DNA from: an uncultured Lachnospiraceae bacterium
GTDB lineage: Bacteria > Bacillota > Clostridia > Lachnospirales > Lachnospiraceae
DNA: 64,000 bases
Direction of reading: 5' to 3'
Assembly: GCA_934317005.1 (NCBI GenBank)
Contig: CAKREB010000012.1
Span: 1 to 64,000 of the forward strand
Shown: positions 25,212 to 33,400 of the stretch, piece after piece
Layout of the letters: the number at the start of each line of letters is the position of its first letter
Position numbering within the stretch: position 1 is the first letter of the stretch
Notes under the pieces: model-generated
Database searches by the model: none
Told to the model about the DNA's origin: nothing
Seen by the model: only the letters and a program-made list of their open reading frames with translations
Program-made: the position numbers and the translations under genes

Positions 25212-25847
25212 ATGAGATTAAAGAAAGATACCGTGCGTCTGTGTGCTGTCATGGAATATAGCAGTGCGAATGACTCCAAACTGTTTGAACAGATACAGAT
25301 GATTTTAGAAGGTGGGGCAACCCTGATACAGTTTCGGGAAAGATCGTCAGAGCTATACAGTTTTCTGATGGAGGCACGTCAGATCAAAATGCTTTGTCTG
25401 CAATATGGTGTACCGTTTATAATCGATAATAATGTTCAGATTGCACAGGCTGTAGATGCGGATGGAGTGTATCTGCGCAAGGATACTCCGATGACCGGGG
25501 TGCGGGAAAGGCTTGGTGCTGATAAGCTTATCGGTGTGTCTGTTGAAACGGTGCAGCAGGCTTGGAATGCGCAGGCTGATGGAGCGGATTATCTGGTTGT
25601 TGGGGATGATCTGACAGTAGAAAAGTGGCAGATGCAAAAGGAAGATATACTTGACACTTTAAGAAAAATATGTGAGAATATCACAATTCCGGTGATAGCT
25701 GCCGGTGCAATCACATTGGAGAATGTGACGCAGGTAGGAAAAACCGGAGTAGATGGTATTGCAGTAGTCCGTGCACTGTTAGAGCAGGGAGATGTGATAG
25801 CAGCTACTAAAATACTAAGAAAAAGAATTGAGGATATTTTGATATGA
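25212..25847 (+). CDS. ThiE/TenI-like protein, probable thiamine-phosphate synthase
   Basis: A 211-residue TIM-barrel protein started at ATG 25212, with GGAGAG a few bases upstream. It follows the ThiE pattern (LIQFRER, VPFIIDNN, DADGVYL, GVSVET, GADYLVVG, IPVIAAGAI). Several functional residues are altered: FREK is FRER, the GQ of the HIGQED loop is RK, and the PTxTK phosphate loop is replaced by DLTVEKW. ThiE couples HMP-pyrophosphate with the thiazole phosphate to make thiamine phosphate. The next gene overlaps by four bases and encodes a HAD-ThiD fusion, supporting a thiamine role. It may be a divergent ThiE or a TenI-like relative without the same activity. Confidence 0.65.
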   Translation: MRLKKDTVRLCAVMEYSSANDSKLFEQIQMILEGGATLIQFRERSSELYSFLMEARQIKMLCLQYGVPFIIDNNVQIAQAVDADGVYLRKDTPMTGVRERLGADKLIGVSVETVQQAWNAQADGADYLVVGDDLTVEKWQMQKEDILDTLRKICENITIPVIAAGAITLENVTQVGKTGVDGIAVVRALLEQGDVIAATKILRKRIEDILI

Positions 25848-27283
25848 TTCGTGGCGCGATATTTGATATGGATGGTGTATTGTTGGATTCTATGCCGGTC
25901 TGGGACAAAGCAGGCGGATGGTATATTGAATCGCAGGGCAAAGTTCCGGAAGAGGGACTGACAGAGGTTTTGTTTACAAAGTCCATGCATGAGTCAGCGA
26001 GATATATGCAGGAACACTATCAGATTGCAAAGTCGGAGGATGAGATTGTTGCCGGTGTGATCGAGGTGATACATCAGCAGTATGCAGAAATGATACCTGC
26101 AAAGTCAGGCGTGATCGATTTCCTGCGTCAGTTAAAGGAAGCCGGGGTTCAAGTGACTGTGGCAACCTCAAGCGACCGCGTTCTTGCAAAGGCAGGTCTT
26201 ACGCGTGTGGGTGCAATGAAATATATTGATACTATCTTTACCTGCAATGAGATCGGAAAGAGCAAAGAACATCCGGACGTTTATCTGGAAGCGTGGAAAA
26301 GCATGAAGATTGCGAAGGAAGAAACCTGGGTGTTTGAAGATGTGCTTCATGGAATACGTACGGCCAAAGAAGCAGGATTTCAGACGGTAGGTGTATATGA
26401 TGCGTCAAGCGATGCCAATACGGAAAAGATTTATCAGGAGAGTGTGATCTATCTGAAGGATTTTACGGATTTTGAAGCATTTTACCGGAAAGCATCCCAG
26501 ATCAGAACTGCGCTTACGATCGCAGGCAGTGACAGCAGCGGAGGTGCAGGGATTCAGGCAGATATTAAGACAATGCTTGCAAACGGAGTGTATGCAATGA
26601 GTGCTATCACGGCACTTACCGCACAAAACACGATGGGTGTGACAGGGATCATGGAAGCATCGGCAGAGTTTTTGGAAAAAGAACTTGATGCAGTGTTTAC
26701 GGATATTTTTCCGGATGCCGTAAAGATTGGAATGGTTTCTAATGCTACGCTGATCAGGACGATTGCAGAACGTCTGAAAAGATATCAGGCAAAAAATATT
26801 GTGGTTGATCCGGTCATGGTTTCTACCAGTGGCTCGAAGCTTTTGCAGGATGAAGCTGTTGCAGTATTACAGGAAGAACTGCTGCCGATGGCATGTGTGG
26901 TAACTCCTAATATACCGGAAGCAGAGATTTTGGCGCAGATGACGATTTCTTCTAAAGAGGATATGGAAACTGCGGCAGAAAAGATTGGTCAGAAATATCA
27001 GTGCAGTGTTTTGCTAAAGGGCGGTCATGCGCTAAATGATGCAAACGATTTTTTGTGGCAGGAAGATAAAAAAGAGTGGTTTACCGGAAGAAGGATTGAT
27101 AATCCAAATACGCATGGAACCGGATGTACCCTTTCCAGTGCGATCGCTTCAGGACTTGCGAAAGGAAAGACGCTTTCACAGGCTATTATAGAAGCGAAGG
27201 AGTATCTGTCAGGTGCTTTGGCAGATGGCATGGATCTGGGAAAAGGAAGCGGTCCGTTAAATCATGGATTTGCATTAAAGTAG
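25844..27283 (+). CDS. thiD: HAD phosphatase-ThiD fusion (hydroxymethylpyrimidine kinase)
   Basis: A 479-residue two-domain protein. Residues 1-210 form a HAD hydrolase with DMDGVLLDS, VATSS and the acidic FEDV motif. Residues 216-479 form a ThiD kinase with TIAGSDSSGGAGIQADIK, VDPVMVSTSGSKLL and NPNTHGTGCTLSSA. ThiD phosphorylates hydroxymethylpyrimidine twice for thiamine synthesis. The HAD part may dephosphorylate thiamine phosphate or a pyrimidine intermediate; that is inference. The start overlaps the thiE-like gene (ATGA), so the two are translated together. ThiC, ThiG and ThiM are not in the window and no TPP riboswitch was found upstream, suggesting a small salvage operon. Confidence 0.85.
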   Translation: MIRGAIFDMDGVLLDSMPVWDKAGGWYIESQGKVPEEGLTEVLFTKSMHESARYMQEHYQIAKSEDEIVAGVIEVIHQQYAEMIPAKSGVIDFLRQLKEAGVQVTVATSSDRVLAKAGLTRVGAMKYIDTIFTCNEIGKSKEHPDVYLEAWKSMKIAKEETWVFEDVLHGIRTAKEAGFQTVGVYDASSDANTEKIYQESVIYLKDFTDFEAFYRKASQIRTALTIAGSDSSGGAGIQADIKTMLANGVYAMSAITALTAQNTMGVTGIMEASAEFLEKELDAVFTDIFPDAVKIGMVSNATLIRTIAERLKRYQAKNIVVDPVMVSTSGSKLLQDEAVAVLQEELLPMACVVTPNIPEAEILAQMTISSKEDMETAAEKIGQKYQCSVLLKGGHALNDANDFLWQEDKKEWFTGRRIDNPNTHGTGCTLSSAIASGLAKGKTLSQAIIEAKEYLSGALADGMDLGKGSGPLNHGFALK

Positions 27284-27724
27284 TTCGTCAGAATCTAAGA
27301 ATATCGTAAAAGGACCGTCGTTTTCTAAGGAAACTTTCATATCAGCGCCAAATTCACCGGTTTGTACGCTGTGACACTGTTCTTTGGCTTTTTGAATAAT
27401 ATATTCATATAAGCTGTTTGCAAAGTCAGGTTTTCCGGCCTTGAAAAAGGAAGGACGGTTTCCTTTTTTACAATCAGCATATAAGGTGAACTGTGAAACA
27501 AGTAACAGTTCACCTTTTACGTCTTTTAGGGAAAGATTTGTCTTTCCGTCTTCATCACTAAAAATTCGTAACTTCAACAGTTTATTTAACATCTTGTCGG
27601 CAATCTCTTTCGTATCGCTGTCGCAGATACCGATCAGTACAAGGTATCCTTTTTGAATCGAAGATATTGTTTTTTTATTGATTGTCACAGAGGCGTGATT
27701 GACACGCTGAACCATAAATCGCAT
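27275..27724 (-). CDS. dtd: D-aminoacyl-tRNA deacylase
   Basis: A 149-residue enzyme on the minus strand (146 if started at the third codon, MVQRV). It has the two Dtd signatures, SQFTLYAD...KGNRPSF and NDGPFTI, with the catalytic threonine of the first and the cross-subunit Gly-Pro motif in the second. It hydrolyses D-amino acids from tRNA. Its last codons overlap the last codons of the convergent thiD fusion by nine bases, so no terminator can lie between them. Confidence 0.92.
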   Translation of the reverse strand: MRFMVQRVNHASVTINKKTISSIQKGYLVLIGICDSDTKEIADKMLNKLLKLRIFSDEDGKTNLSLKDVKGELLLVSQFTLYADCKKGNRPSFFKAGKPDFANSLYEYIIQKAKEQCHSVQTGEFGADMKVSLENDGPFTIFLDSDELL

Positions 27725-27857
27725 TGTATTTTCTCCTTTTTAAGGTTTCGTTTAGATTTTTTTTACATAATCTTAGACATAATAACACAAAAGTATGATA
27801 TGATAAAGCTAAAAGAATCATAGGAAAGAGTTTGATTCAGCGAAAAGGAGCAAAAAA

Positions 27858-28709
27858 GTGTTTGGATATGTGAGGATTCGAAAGCCGGAGCTTAAGGTAA
27901 AAGATTATGAATTATATCATGGTGTTTATTGCGGACTTTGCAGTGAATTAAAGAAAAGGCATGGACTGCTTGGACAGATTACCCTGACATATGATATGAC
28001 TTTTTTAGTTCTCCTGCTTTCGTCAGTATATGATATTTCTTTTCAAAAGAGCATGGAACGCTGTATCGTACATCCGGCAAAGAAACATCTGCGGCTTATC
28101 AATCAGGCGACAGGTTATGCCGCTGATATCAATATGCTTTTATCCTATTATCATTTTCAGGATGACAGTGAAGATGAAAAGTCCAAAAAGGCATGGCTTG
28201 GGACAAAGCTATATCAGAGAAAAAAGAAAATATTGGAAAAGCAGTATCAAAGGCAGAGTGTCGCAATTAACCAAAGCCTTTCTACGCTTTCACAGTATGA
28301 AAAAGAGAAGGAAAGTAATATTTGGAAACTGGCAGGTTGTTTTGGAAAGCTGATGCAGGGGATTTTTGATTATCGTCAGGATGTTTTTTCAAAGGATCTG
28401 CAGACATTAGGGTATCATTTGGGAAGATTTATCTATATCATGGATGCGTATGATGATTATGACGAGGATCAAAAAAAGGGGTGCTTTAATCCTTTTTTAA
28501 ATGGAAACACAGAAGAAAACTTTGATCATCAGGTAGAAGAGTGGCTTTTGGATGAGATATCGGCTGCTGCAACCGCCTATCAGAAGCTTCCGTGTGTGGA
28601 ATATGCAGATATTTTGGGAAATATACTATATGCAGGAGTCTGGAACCGATTTGATGATATACAAAGGATAAAGAACAAAAAGAATGAAACACAGGAGGAA
28701 ATGACATGA
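27858..28709 (+). CDS. DUF5685-family protein
   Basis: A 283-residue protein from a GTG start at 27858 with AAAAGGAG upstream. It has the family-typical start FGYVRIRKPELKVKDYELYHGVYCGLCSELK split into short conserved blocks, and a later HLGRFIYIMDAYDDYDED acidic stretch that resembles metal-binding residues of isoprenoid-like helical folds. Its function is unknown. The stop overlaps the ATG of the J-domain gene, followed by a membrane gene and an HD gene, so these four form a probable operon. This DUF5685-plus-J-domain pairing seems to be shared by Lachnospiraceae, from memory. Confidence 0.7.
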   Translation: MFGYVRIRKPELKVKDYELYHGVYCGLCSELKKRHGLLGQITLTYDMTFLVLLLSSVYDISFQKSMERCIVHPAKKHLRLINQATGYAADINMLLSYYHFQDDSEDEKSKKAWLGTKLYQRKKKILEKQYQRQSVAINQSLSTLSQYEKEKESNIWKLAGCFGKLMQGIFDYRQDVFSKDLQTLGYHLGRFIYIMDAYDDYDEDQKKGCFNPFLNGNTEENFDHQVEEWLLDEISAAATAYQKLPCVEYADILGNILYAGVWNRFDDIQRIKNKKNETQEEMT

Positions 28710-29143
28710 CAGATCCATATCAGGTGCTTGGAATCAGTCCAAGCGCAACCGATGAAGAGGTAAAGAAAGCGTATCGTGAGATGAGCAGAAAGTATCATCC
28801 GGATGCGTATGTGAACAATCCGCTCTCTGATTTAGCGGAAGAAAAGTTCAAAGAGGTGCAGGATGCATATCAGCAGATCATGGATTCGCGTGCTGGAAAA
28901 AGTCAGGGGTATCAGCAGGGTTATCAGGGCAACCCATATCAACAGCAGGGTGGTTATCAGCAGGGCTATCAGGGCAATCAGCAGTATAACCGTCAGCAGT
29001 ATCAGAGTTATGGCAATGGGTATGGGAGAAATCCTTATGCCGGAAGCAGCAGTGACTGTGGCACGGGCAATCTTTGTTGTGATCTGTGGTGTGCAGATAC
29101 ATTATGTGAGTGCATGGGAGGAGATTTGTGCACATGCTTTTAA
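28706..29143 (+). CDS. J-domain protein with Q/G/Y-rich linker and cysteine-rich tail
   Basis: A 145-residue protein with a J domain at residues 2-65 (PYQVLGISPSATDEEVKKAY and the HPD motif in YHPDAYV). The HPD motif should stimulate a DnaK ATPase. A low-complexity linker of repeated QGYQGN/QQGGYQQ runs to about residue 115. The C-terminal 30 residues are very cysteine-rich (CCDLWCADTLCECMGGDLCTC), with nine cysteines, likely binding metal. It lacks the DnaJ zinc finger and client-binding domains. The gene overlaps DUF5685 upstream and the membrane gene downstream, so it may direct DnaK to that partner complex. Confidence 0.8.
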   Translation: MTDPYQVLGISPSATDEEVKKAYREMSRKYHPDAYVNNPLSDLAEEKFKEVQDAYQQIMDSRAGKSQGYQQGYQGNPYQQQGGYQQGYQGNQQYNRQQYQSYGNGYGRNPYAGSSSDCGTGNLCCDLWCADTLCECMGGDLCTCF

Positions 29144-29700
29144 AGTCAAGAGAAATAGCCGTTACCGGAATTTTGATGGCAATAGGCGTGATTTTGATCC
29201 TGTTTGGAGGATATTTTGAGGGAAGTACACTGTTCTTTCTGGCAGCAGCTTCCTTTTTGACGGGAATGATCCAGAGAAATATATCGTTTCCGGCAGCAGC
29301 AGCATATTTAGCAGGAACGGTGCTTTTGGGTTTTGTTTTGGCACCGCAAAAGCTGTACTGCTTTACATTTATGGCGTTTAGTATTTATGTTATCTGTGCA
29401 GAAGGCATGGCTGGCAATGCAAAAAAGCAGGGGAGATTTAAAAAGCGTTCTTTACTGTGGGCAGGAAAAGCAATCATATTTCATATATTACTGTTGATCG
29501 TACTGTTTGCAGGAAAAGAGCTGTTTGGTCTTGCTATTCTTTTTCAGGGAAAGCTTTTGAAGCTTTGGCAAAGTATGTCTGTACTATTCTGGATTGGAAT
29601 TCTGGTATGTGCTGAGGTGTTCTGGCTCGTATTTGACAAAGCGTATTTTTATGTGCAGGATCGCTATGGCAGCCTGCTTGCAAGGCTGCTTCGCGAATAA
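29134..29700 (+). CDS. Unrecognised multi-pass membrane protein
   Basis: About 188 residues from ATG 29134, which has GGGAGGAG ten bases upstream and overlaps the J-domain gene by ten bases; a GTG at 29128 is the alternative start. Four to five hydrophobic helices are evident (for example TGILMAIGVILILFGGYF, LFFLAAASFLTGMI, AAAYLAGTVLLGFVL and IIFHILLLIVLFAG). I recognise no family. Translational coupling to the J-domain protein suggests a joint function at the membrane. Confidence 0.65.
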   Translation: MLLKSREIAVTGILMAIGVILILFGGYFEGSTLFFLAAASFLTGMIQRNISFPAAAAYLAGTVLLGFVLAPQKLYCFTFMAFSIYVICAEGMAGNAKKQGRFKKRSLLWAGKAIIFHILLLIVLFAGKELFGLAILFQGKLLKLWQSMSVLFWIGILVCAEVFWLVFDKAYFYVQDRYGSLLARLLRE

Positions 29701-29715
29701 GGGGAGTGTGAAAAC

Positions 29716-30204
29716 GTGAAAAGACTATCTACAGAAAGAGAACATCTTTTTTGGAAAGAGATTGAAACGATTTGTAACGTATCACGAATGAATGAAAACA
29801 AGCAGTATTTTCAGCATGGGGTAACGAGCATTTACCGCCATTCGCTTCATGTGGCATATGAAAGCTGTCTTTTGGCAGAAAATTTTCATATGAAGGTTGA
29901 TTACCGTGCTCTGATCCGTGGAGCTTTTTTGCATGATTATTTTCTATATGACTGGCATGACAAGGAGCATGTACATAAAAGACCGCATGGTTTTTATCAT
30001 CCGAAGGCTGCTCTTGCAAATGCCATGCGTGAGTTTACGCTGTCAGAAAAAGAAAAAGACATCATTCAAAAGCACATGTTTCCACTGACTGTTATGCCAC
30101 CAAAATATAAAGAGGCATGGATCGTGTGCCTGGTAGATAAATTCTGCTCGACCAGAGAAACGTTATGGCATCCGTCAAAGGACCGTGCAGGTCAAATTCT
30201 ATGA
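29716..30204 (+). CDS. HD-domain phosphohydrolase
   Basis: A 162-residue soluble protein from a GTG at 29716 behind GGGGAG. It has the HD-domain pattern: YRHSLHVAYES, then GAFLHDYFLYDWH with the His-Asp pair, and a later conserved LVDKFCSTRE aspartate. HD proteins bind two metals and hydrolyse phosphate esters. The substrate is unknown. It closes the DUF5685/J-domain/membrane cluster with a 15-base gap. Bactofilin follows after 89 bases from its own start site. Confidence 0.75.
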   Translation: MKRLSTEREHLFWKEIETICNVSRMNENKQYFQHGVTSIYRHSLHVAYESCLLAENFHMKVDYRALIRGAFLHDYFLYDWHDKEHVHKRPHGFYHPKAALANAMREFTLSEKEKDIIQKHMFPLTVMPPKYKEAWIVCLVDKFCSTRETLWHPSKDRAGQIL

Positions 30205-30293
30205 AGAAGTATAGACGAATAGGAAATTTGGTGGTATAATTATGCAGTATAAGTCTAAAAAGACGCATGTAGAAGAACGAGGAGGAAATAAAT

Positions 30294-31154
30294 ATGGGTA
30301 CTTTCGATGACGCAAATGTAGATAAGGATTTGTTAAGTCAGATTTTTGCAGATGAGGGTGATGATGCCGAAACAGATGCAATGTTAAATGAGATGTTAAA
30401 GGATGTAGAAAAGGATGCGTCCGATGAGAAAGAAAGTGTACCTGATATCATAGAAGATCAGGAGGAAGATATAACAGAAGATGCACAGGAGTCACCTGAA
30501 GCAGCAGAAGAAGAAAAGGAAGAAACTGTAGAAGAGGATGCTGTGGCAGAGGATGCCGTAGAGATTCCGGAAGCAGAAGAAACCGTTGAAACCGCAGAAC
30601 AGCCGGAAGAAAAGCCGGTTGGTGTGATGCCTGTTTTTGAAACGAATACAGAAAATGACATGGTATTAAAAGAAGCAAAAGAAGTGATGGATGTTGAGCG
30701 TGAAAGCGGCACAGTTACAACAATCACCAGTGGAACAACGATTCGTGGTGGCATTTCTTCTGATGGCTCTTTGGAAGTAATGGGTGTGATCACCGGTGAT
30801 GTAGAATGTCAGGGTAAGGTTTCTATCATTGGTAAGGTTTCCGGTAACGTTATTGCTTCTGAAGTGTATGTCAGTACACAGCGTCTGGAGGGCAGTTTAA
30901 GCAGTGAGGGTGCTGTTAAGATCGGTGTAGGAACGATCATTGTAGGCGACGTAGATGGAACATCTGCTTACATTGCCGGTGCTGTTAAGGGTGATATTGA
31001 TGTGAATGGTCATGTAGTTGTAGATTCTACAGCAATCATTCAGGGTAACATCAAAGCAAAATCCATTCAGGTCAACAATGGTGCCGTAGTAGATGGCTAC
31101 TGCTCATTAAATTATGCCGGTGTTAATCTGGATGATTTCTTTGATGCAAAATAA
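30294..31154 (+). CDS. Bactofilin-family polymer-forming protein
   Basis: A 286-residue protein behind GGAGG. The first ~130 residues are highly acidic and disordered, with runs of E and D. The C-terminal ~140 residues form a bactofilin right-handed beta helix (TTIRGGISSDGSLEVMGVITGDV, then repeated G-V/I-D/N turns). Bactofilins form cytoplasmic filaments that anchor cell-wall or envelope machinery. The long acidic N-terminus is unusual beside short family members and may regulate assembly. The gene precedes the pyrH cluster after 89 bases. Confidence 0.8.
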   Translation: MGTFDDANVDKDLLSQIFADEGDDAETDAMLNEMLKDVEKDASDEKESVPDIIEDQEEDITEDAQESPEAAEEEKEETVEEDAVAEDAVEIPEAEETVETAEQPEEKPVGVMPVFETNTENDMVLKEAKEVMDVERESGTVTTITSGTTIRGGISSDGSLEVMGVITGDVECQGKVSIIGKVSGNVIASEVYVSTQRLEGSLSSEGAVKIGVGTIIVGDVDGTSAYIAGAVKGDIDVNGHVVVDSTAIIQGNIKAKSIQVNNGAVVDGYCSLNYAGVNLDDFFDAK

Positions 31155-31243
31155 TAAGAACAAAATATTTGCTGTCTGCGGCAGCCGATGAGGTGTCGTA
31201 GGCGATTGTGTATAAAATCTTTAGAAGAAAGGCATGGTAGGTC

Positions 31244-31951
31244 ATGGCAGCAAAATATAAGAGAATATTGTTAAAGTTGAGTGGAGAAGCATTGGCAGGT
31301 CCAAACAAGACCGGTTTTGATGAAGCAACCTGTCTTGAAGTGGCAAAGCAGGTAAAACAGCTTGTGGATGACGGAGTGGAAGTCGGCATCGTAACAGGTG
31401 GCGGAAACTTCTGGCGTGGACGCAGCAGTGAGAATATTGATCGTACAAAGGCAGATCAGATCGGTATGCTGGCAACGGTTATGAATTGTATTTATGTTTC
31501 GGAGATTTTCCGTAGTGTAGGAATGAAAACAAGTGTGTTGACACCTTTTGAATGTGGTTCCATGACAAAGGTATTTTCAAAAGACCGTTCAAACAAATAC
31601 TTTGAAAAAGGAATGGTAGTATTTTTTGCGGGTGGCACCGGTCATCCATATTTTTCAACAGATACAGCTACGGTTCTCCGTGCGGTTGAGATTGAGGCAG
31701 ATGTGATCCTGTCTGCGAAGTCGATTGATGGCGTCTATGATTCTGATCCGGCAGTAAATCCGGATGCTAAGAAGTTTGACGAGATTTCCATTGATGAAGT
31801 TATCAATAAACGTTTAGGAGTTATTGACTTGGCGGCAGCCGTTTTATGCATGGAAAATCATATGCCGATGATGATCTTTGGACTGAATGAAAAAGACAGC
31901 ATTGTCAACACGGTAAAGGGTGTGACAAAGGGAACACTAGTAACTGCGTAG
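31244..31951 (+). CDS. pyrH: UMP kinase
   Basis: A 235-residue hexameric UMP kinase of the amino-acid-kinase fold. Motifs include KRILLKLSGEAL, VTGGGNFWRG and AGGTGHPYFSTDTATVLRA. It phosphorylates UMP to UDP. It begins the conserved Firmicute run pyrH-frr-uppS-cdsA-dxr-rseP-ispG-polC. The start at 31244 gives the normal MAAKYKRILLK N-terminus. The pyrimidine carAB genes are encoded 26 kb downstream. Confidence 0.95.
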   Translation: MAAKYKRILLKLSGEALAGPNKTGFDEATCLEVAKQVKQLVDDGVEVGIVTGGGNFWRGRSSENIDRTKADQIGMLATVMNCIYVSEIFRSVGMKTSVLTPFECGSMTKVFSKDRSNKYFEKGMVVFFAGGTGHPYFSTDTATVLRAVEIEADVILSAKSIDGVYDSDPAVNPDAKKFDEISIDEVINKRLGVIDLAAAVLCMENHMPMMIFGLNEKDSIVNTVKGVTKGTLVTA

Positions 31952-31984
31952 CAGAAAACAGATAAAATGGAGGATACAGATAAA

Positions 31985-32539
31985 ATGAGTGCAGAGTTAG
32001 ACCAGTATAAAGAGAAAATGGAAAAATCGCTTGACAGTCTGGCAAATGAATATACAACGATTCGTGCCGGAAGAGCAAATCCACATATCTTAGATCGAAT
32101 TAGTGTAGATTATTATGGACAGCCAACAAACTTACAGTCCGTAGCTAATATTTCCGTTTCGGAAGCACGTACATTGGTGATTCAGCCGTGGGAAGCAAGC
32201 CTGATCAAGGAAATCGAGAAAGCAATTCTGGTAGCTGATCTGGGACTGACACCGAACAATGATGGAAAGGTGATTCGTCTGACATTTCCGGAACTGACAG
32301 AGGACAGACGTAAAGAGTTAGTGAAGGATGTTAAGAAAAAAGGAGAAGGCGCAAAGGTTGCTATCCGTAACATCCGCCGTGATGCAAACGATATGATCAA
32401 GAAGCAGCAGAAGGCAAACGAGATTTCTGAGGATGAGCAGAAGGATGCAGAAGATGAGATTCAGAAGTTGACAGATAAGTTTGTCGCAAAGGTTGACCAG
32501 ATGGTAGAAGATAAGTCTAAGGAAATTATGACAGTATAA
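31985..32539 (+). CDS. frr: Ribosome recycling factor
   Basis: A 184-residue protein of normal family length. ATG 31985 is used because ATGGAGG upstream is a ribosome binding site; the ATG at 31967 is part of that site. Motifs are TIRAGRANP, YYGQPTNLQSVANISV and the RRDAND region. It separates ribosomal subunits after termination together with EF-G. The gene is linked to pyrH, as in most bacteria. Confidence 0.95.
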   Translation: MSAELDQYKEKMEKSLDSLANEYTTIRAGRANPHILDRISVDYYGQPTNLQSVANISVSEARTLVIQPWEASLIKEIEKAILVADLGLTPNNDGKVIRLTFPELTEDRRKELVKDVKKKGEGAKVAIRNIRRDANDMIKKQQKANEISEDEQKDAEDEIQKLTDKFVAKVDQMVEDKSKEIMTV

Positions 32540-32556
32540 AAAATGTTTGGCGAGAA

Positions 32557-32587
32557 AGGGATGGATCTTTTGGTCTGTCCCTATTTT
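32557..32587 (+). terminator. Terminator-like hairpin after frr
   Basis: AGGGATGGATC (32557-32567) pairs with GGTCTGTCCCT (32572-32582) with G-U and one mismatch, followed by ATTTTAT. It may separate pyrH-frr from uppS. A TGCCTGTACAGTAG-CAACA motif lies just after it. Confidence 0.55.
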
Positions 32588-32653
32588 ATGAAATAGAAAA
32601 TTGCCTGTACAGTAGTATGACATCAACAAAAAGTGTTTGAATAAGGAGTTATA

Positions 32654-33370
32654 ATGGCAGAAGAAAAAAATGTGCCTCGTCATGTGGCGATTATTTTAGA
32701 TGGAAATGGACGCTGGGCAAAAAAAAGATTGCTTCCAAGAAATGCCGGTCATGTAGCTGGCAGCAAAAATGTAGAAAAAATCTGCAAAGCGGCATGGGAT
32801 ATGGGGATTGAGTATGTAACCATGTATGCATTTTCGACAGAAAACTGGTCGCGTCCGCAGTCGGAGGTAGATGCGCTGATGAAGTTACTGCATCAGTATC
32901 TTTCTGACTGCTTAAAAACAAGTGAGAAAAATAATATGCAGGTCCGGGTGATCGGGGATATTTCAAAATTAGAGCCTGATCTGCGAAATAGGATACAGGA
33001 GTTAGAAGAATATTCAGCGAAAAACACCGGATTGCATTTTCAGGTTGCATTAAACTATGGAAGTCGTGATGAAATCACACGTGCCGTACGAAAAATGGCA
33101 CAGGACATAGAAAAGGGAGAGCTTGCATCGGAAGATATTACAGAGCAGACGATTAGCAGTTATCTGGATACAAAGGGAATTCCTGATCCGGATCTGATGA
33201 TCCGTACCAGTGGGGAGCAGCGTTTATCCAACTATCTGTTGTGGCAGCTTGCTTATACGGAGTTTTATTTTACAGATGTGCTCTGGCCTGATTTTGACAA
33301 GAATGAACTGGAAAAAGCGGTCGAGCATTATAAGAACCGTGACAGACGTTTTGGCGGGGTAAAGAAGTAA
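32654..33370 (+). CDS. uppS: Isoprenyl transferase (undecaprenyl diphosphate synthase)
   Basis: A 238-residue cis-prenyltransferase. The N-terminal ILDGNGRWAKKR carries the catalytic aspartate, followed by GSKNVEKICKAA, YAFSTENWSRP and the C-terminal RTSGEQRLSNYLLWQ and EFYFTDVLWPDF. It makes undecaprenyl diphosphate, the lipid carrier for cell wall and surface polymers. The gene is followed by cdsA 30 bases downstream in the usual order. Confidence 0.95.
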   Translation: MAEEKNVPRHVAIILDGNGRWAKKRLLPRNAGHVAGSKNVEKICKAAWDMGIEYVTMYAFSTENWSRPQSEVDALMKLLHQYLSDCLKTSEKNNMQVRVIGDISKLEPDLRNRIQELEEYSAKNTGLHFQVALNYGSRDEITRAVRKMAQDIEKGELASEDITEQTISSYLDTKGIPDPDLMIRTSGEQRLSNYLLWQLAYTEFYFTDVLWPDFDKNELEKAVEHYKNRDRRFGGVKK

Positions 33371-33400
33371 GAGAAGATAGTAAACAGAGTGGAGGATGAC

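Noticed and set aside
28878..29135. Long minus-strand frame opposite the J-domain gene
   Set aside because: It is the complement of the low-complexity Q/G/Y linker and has biased, meaningless composition.
30448..30793. Minus-strand frames opposite the bactofilin gene
   Set aside because: They mirror the glutamate-rich acidic N-terminus of the + strand protein and give S/T/V-rich or P/L-rich low-complexity products.
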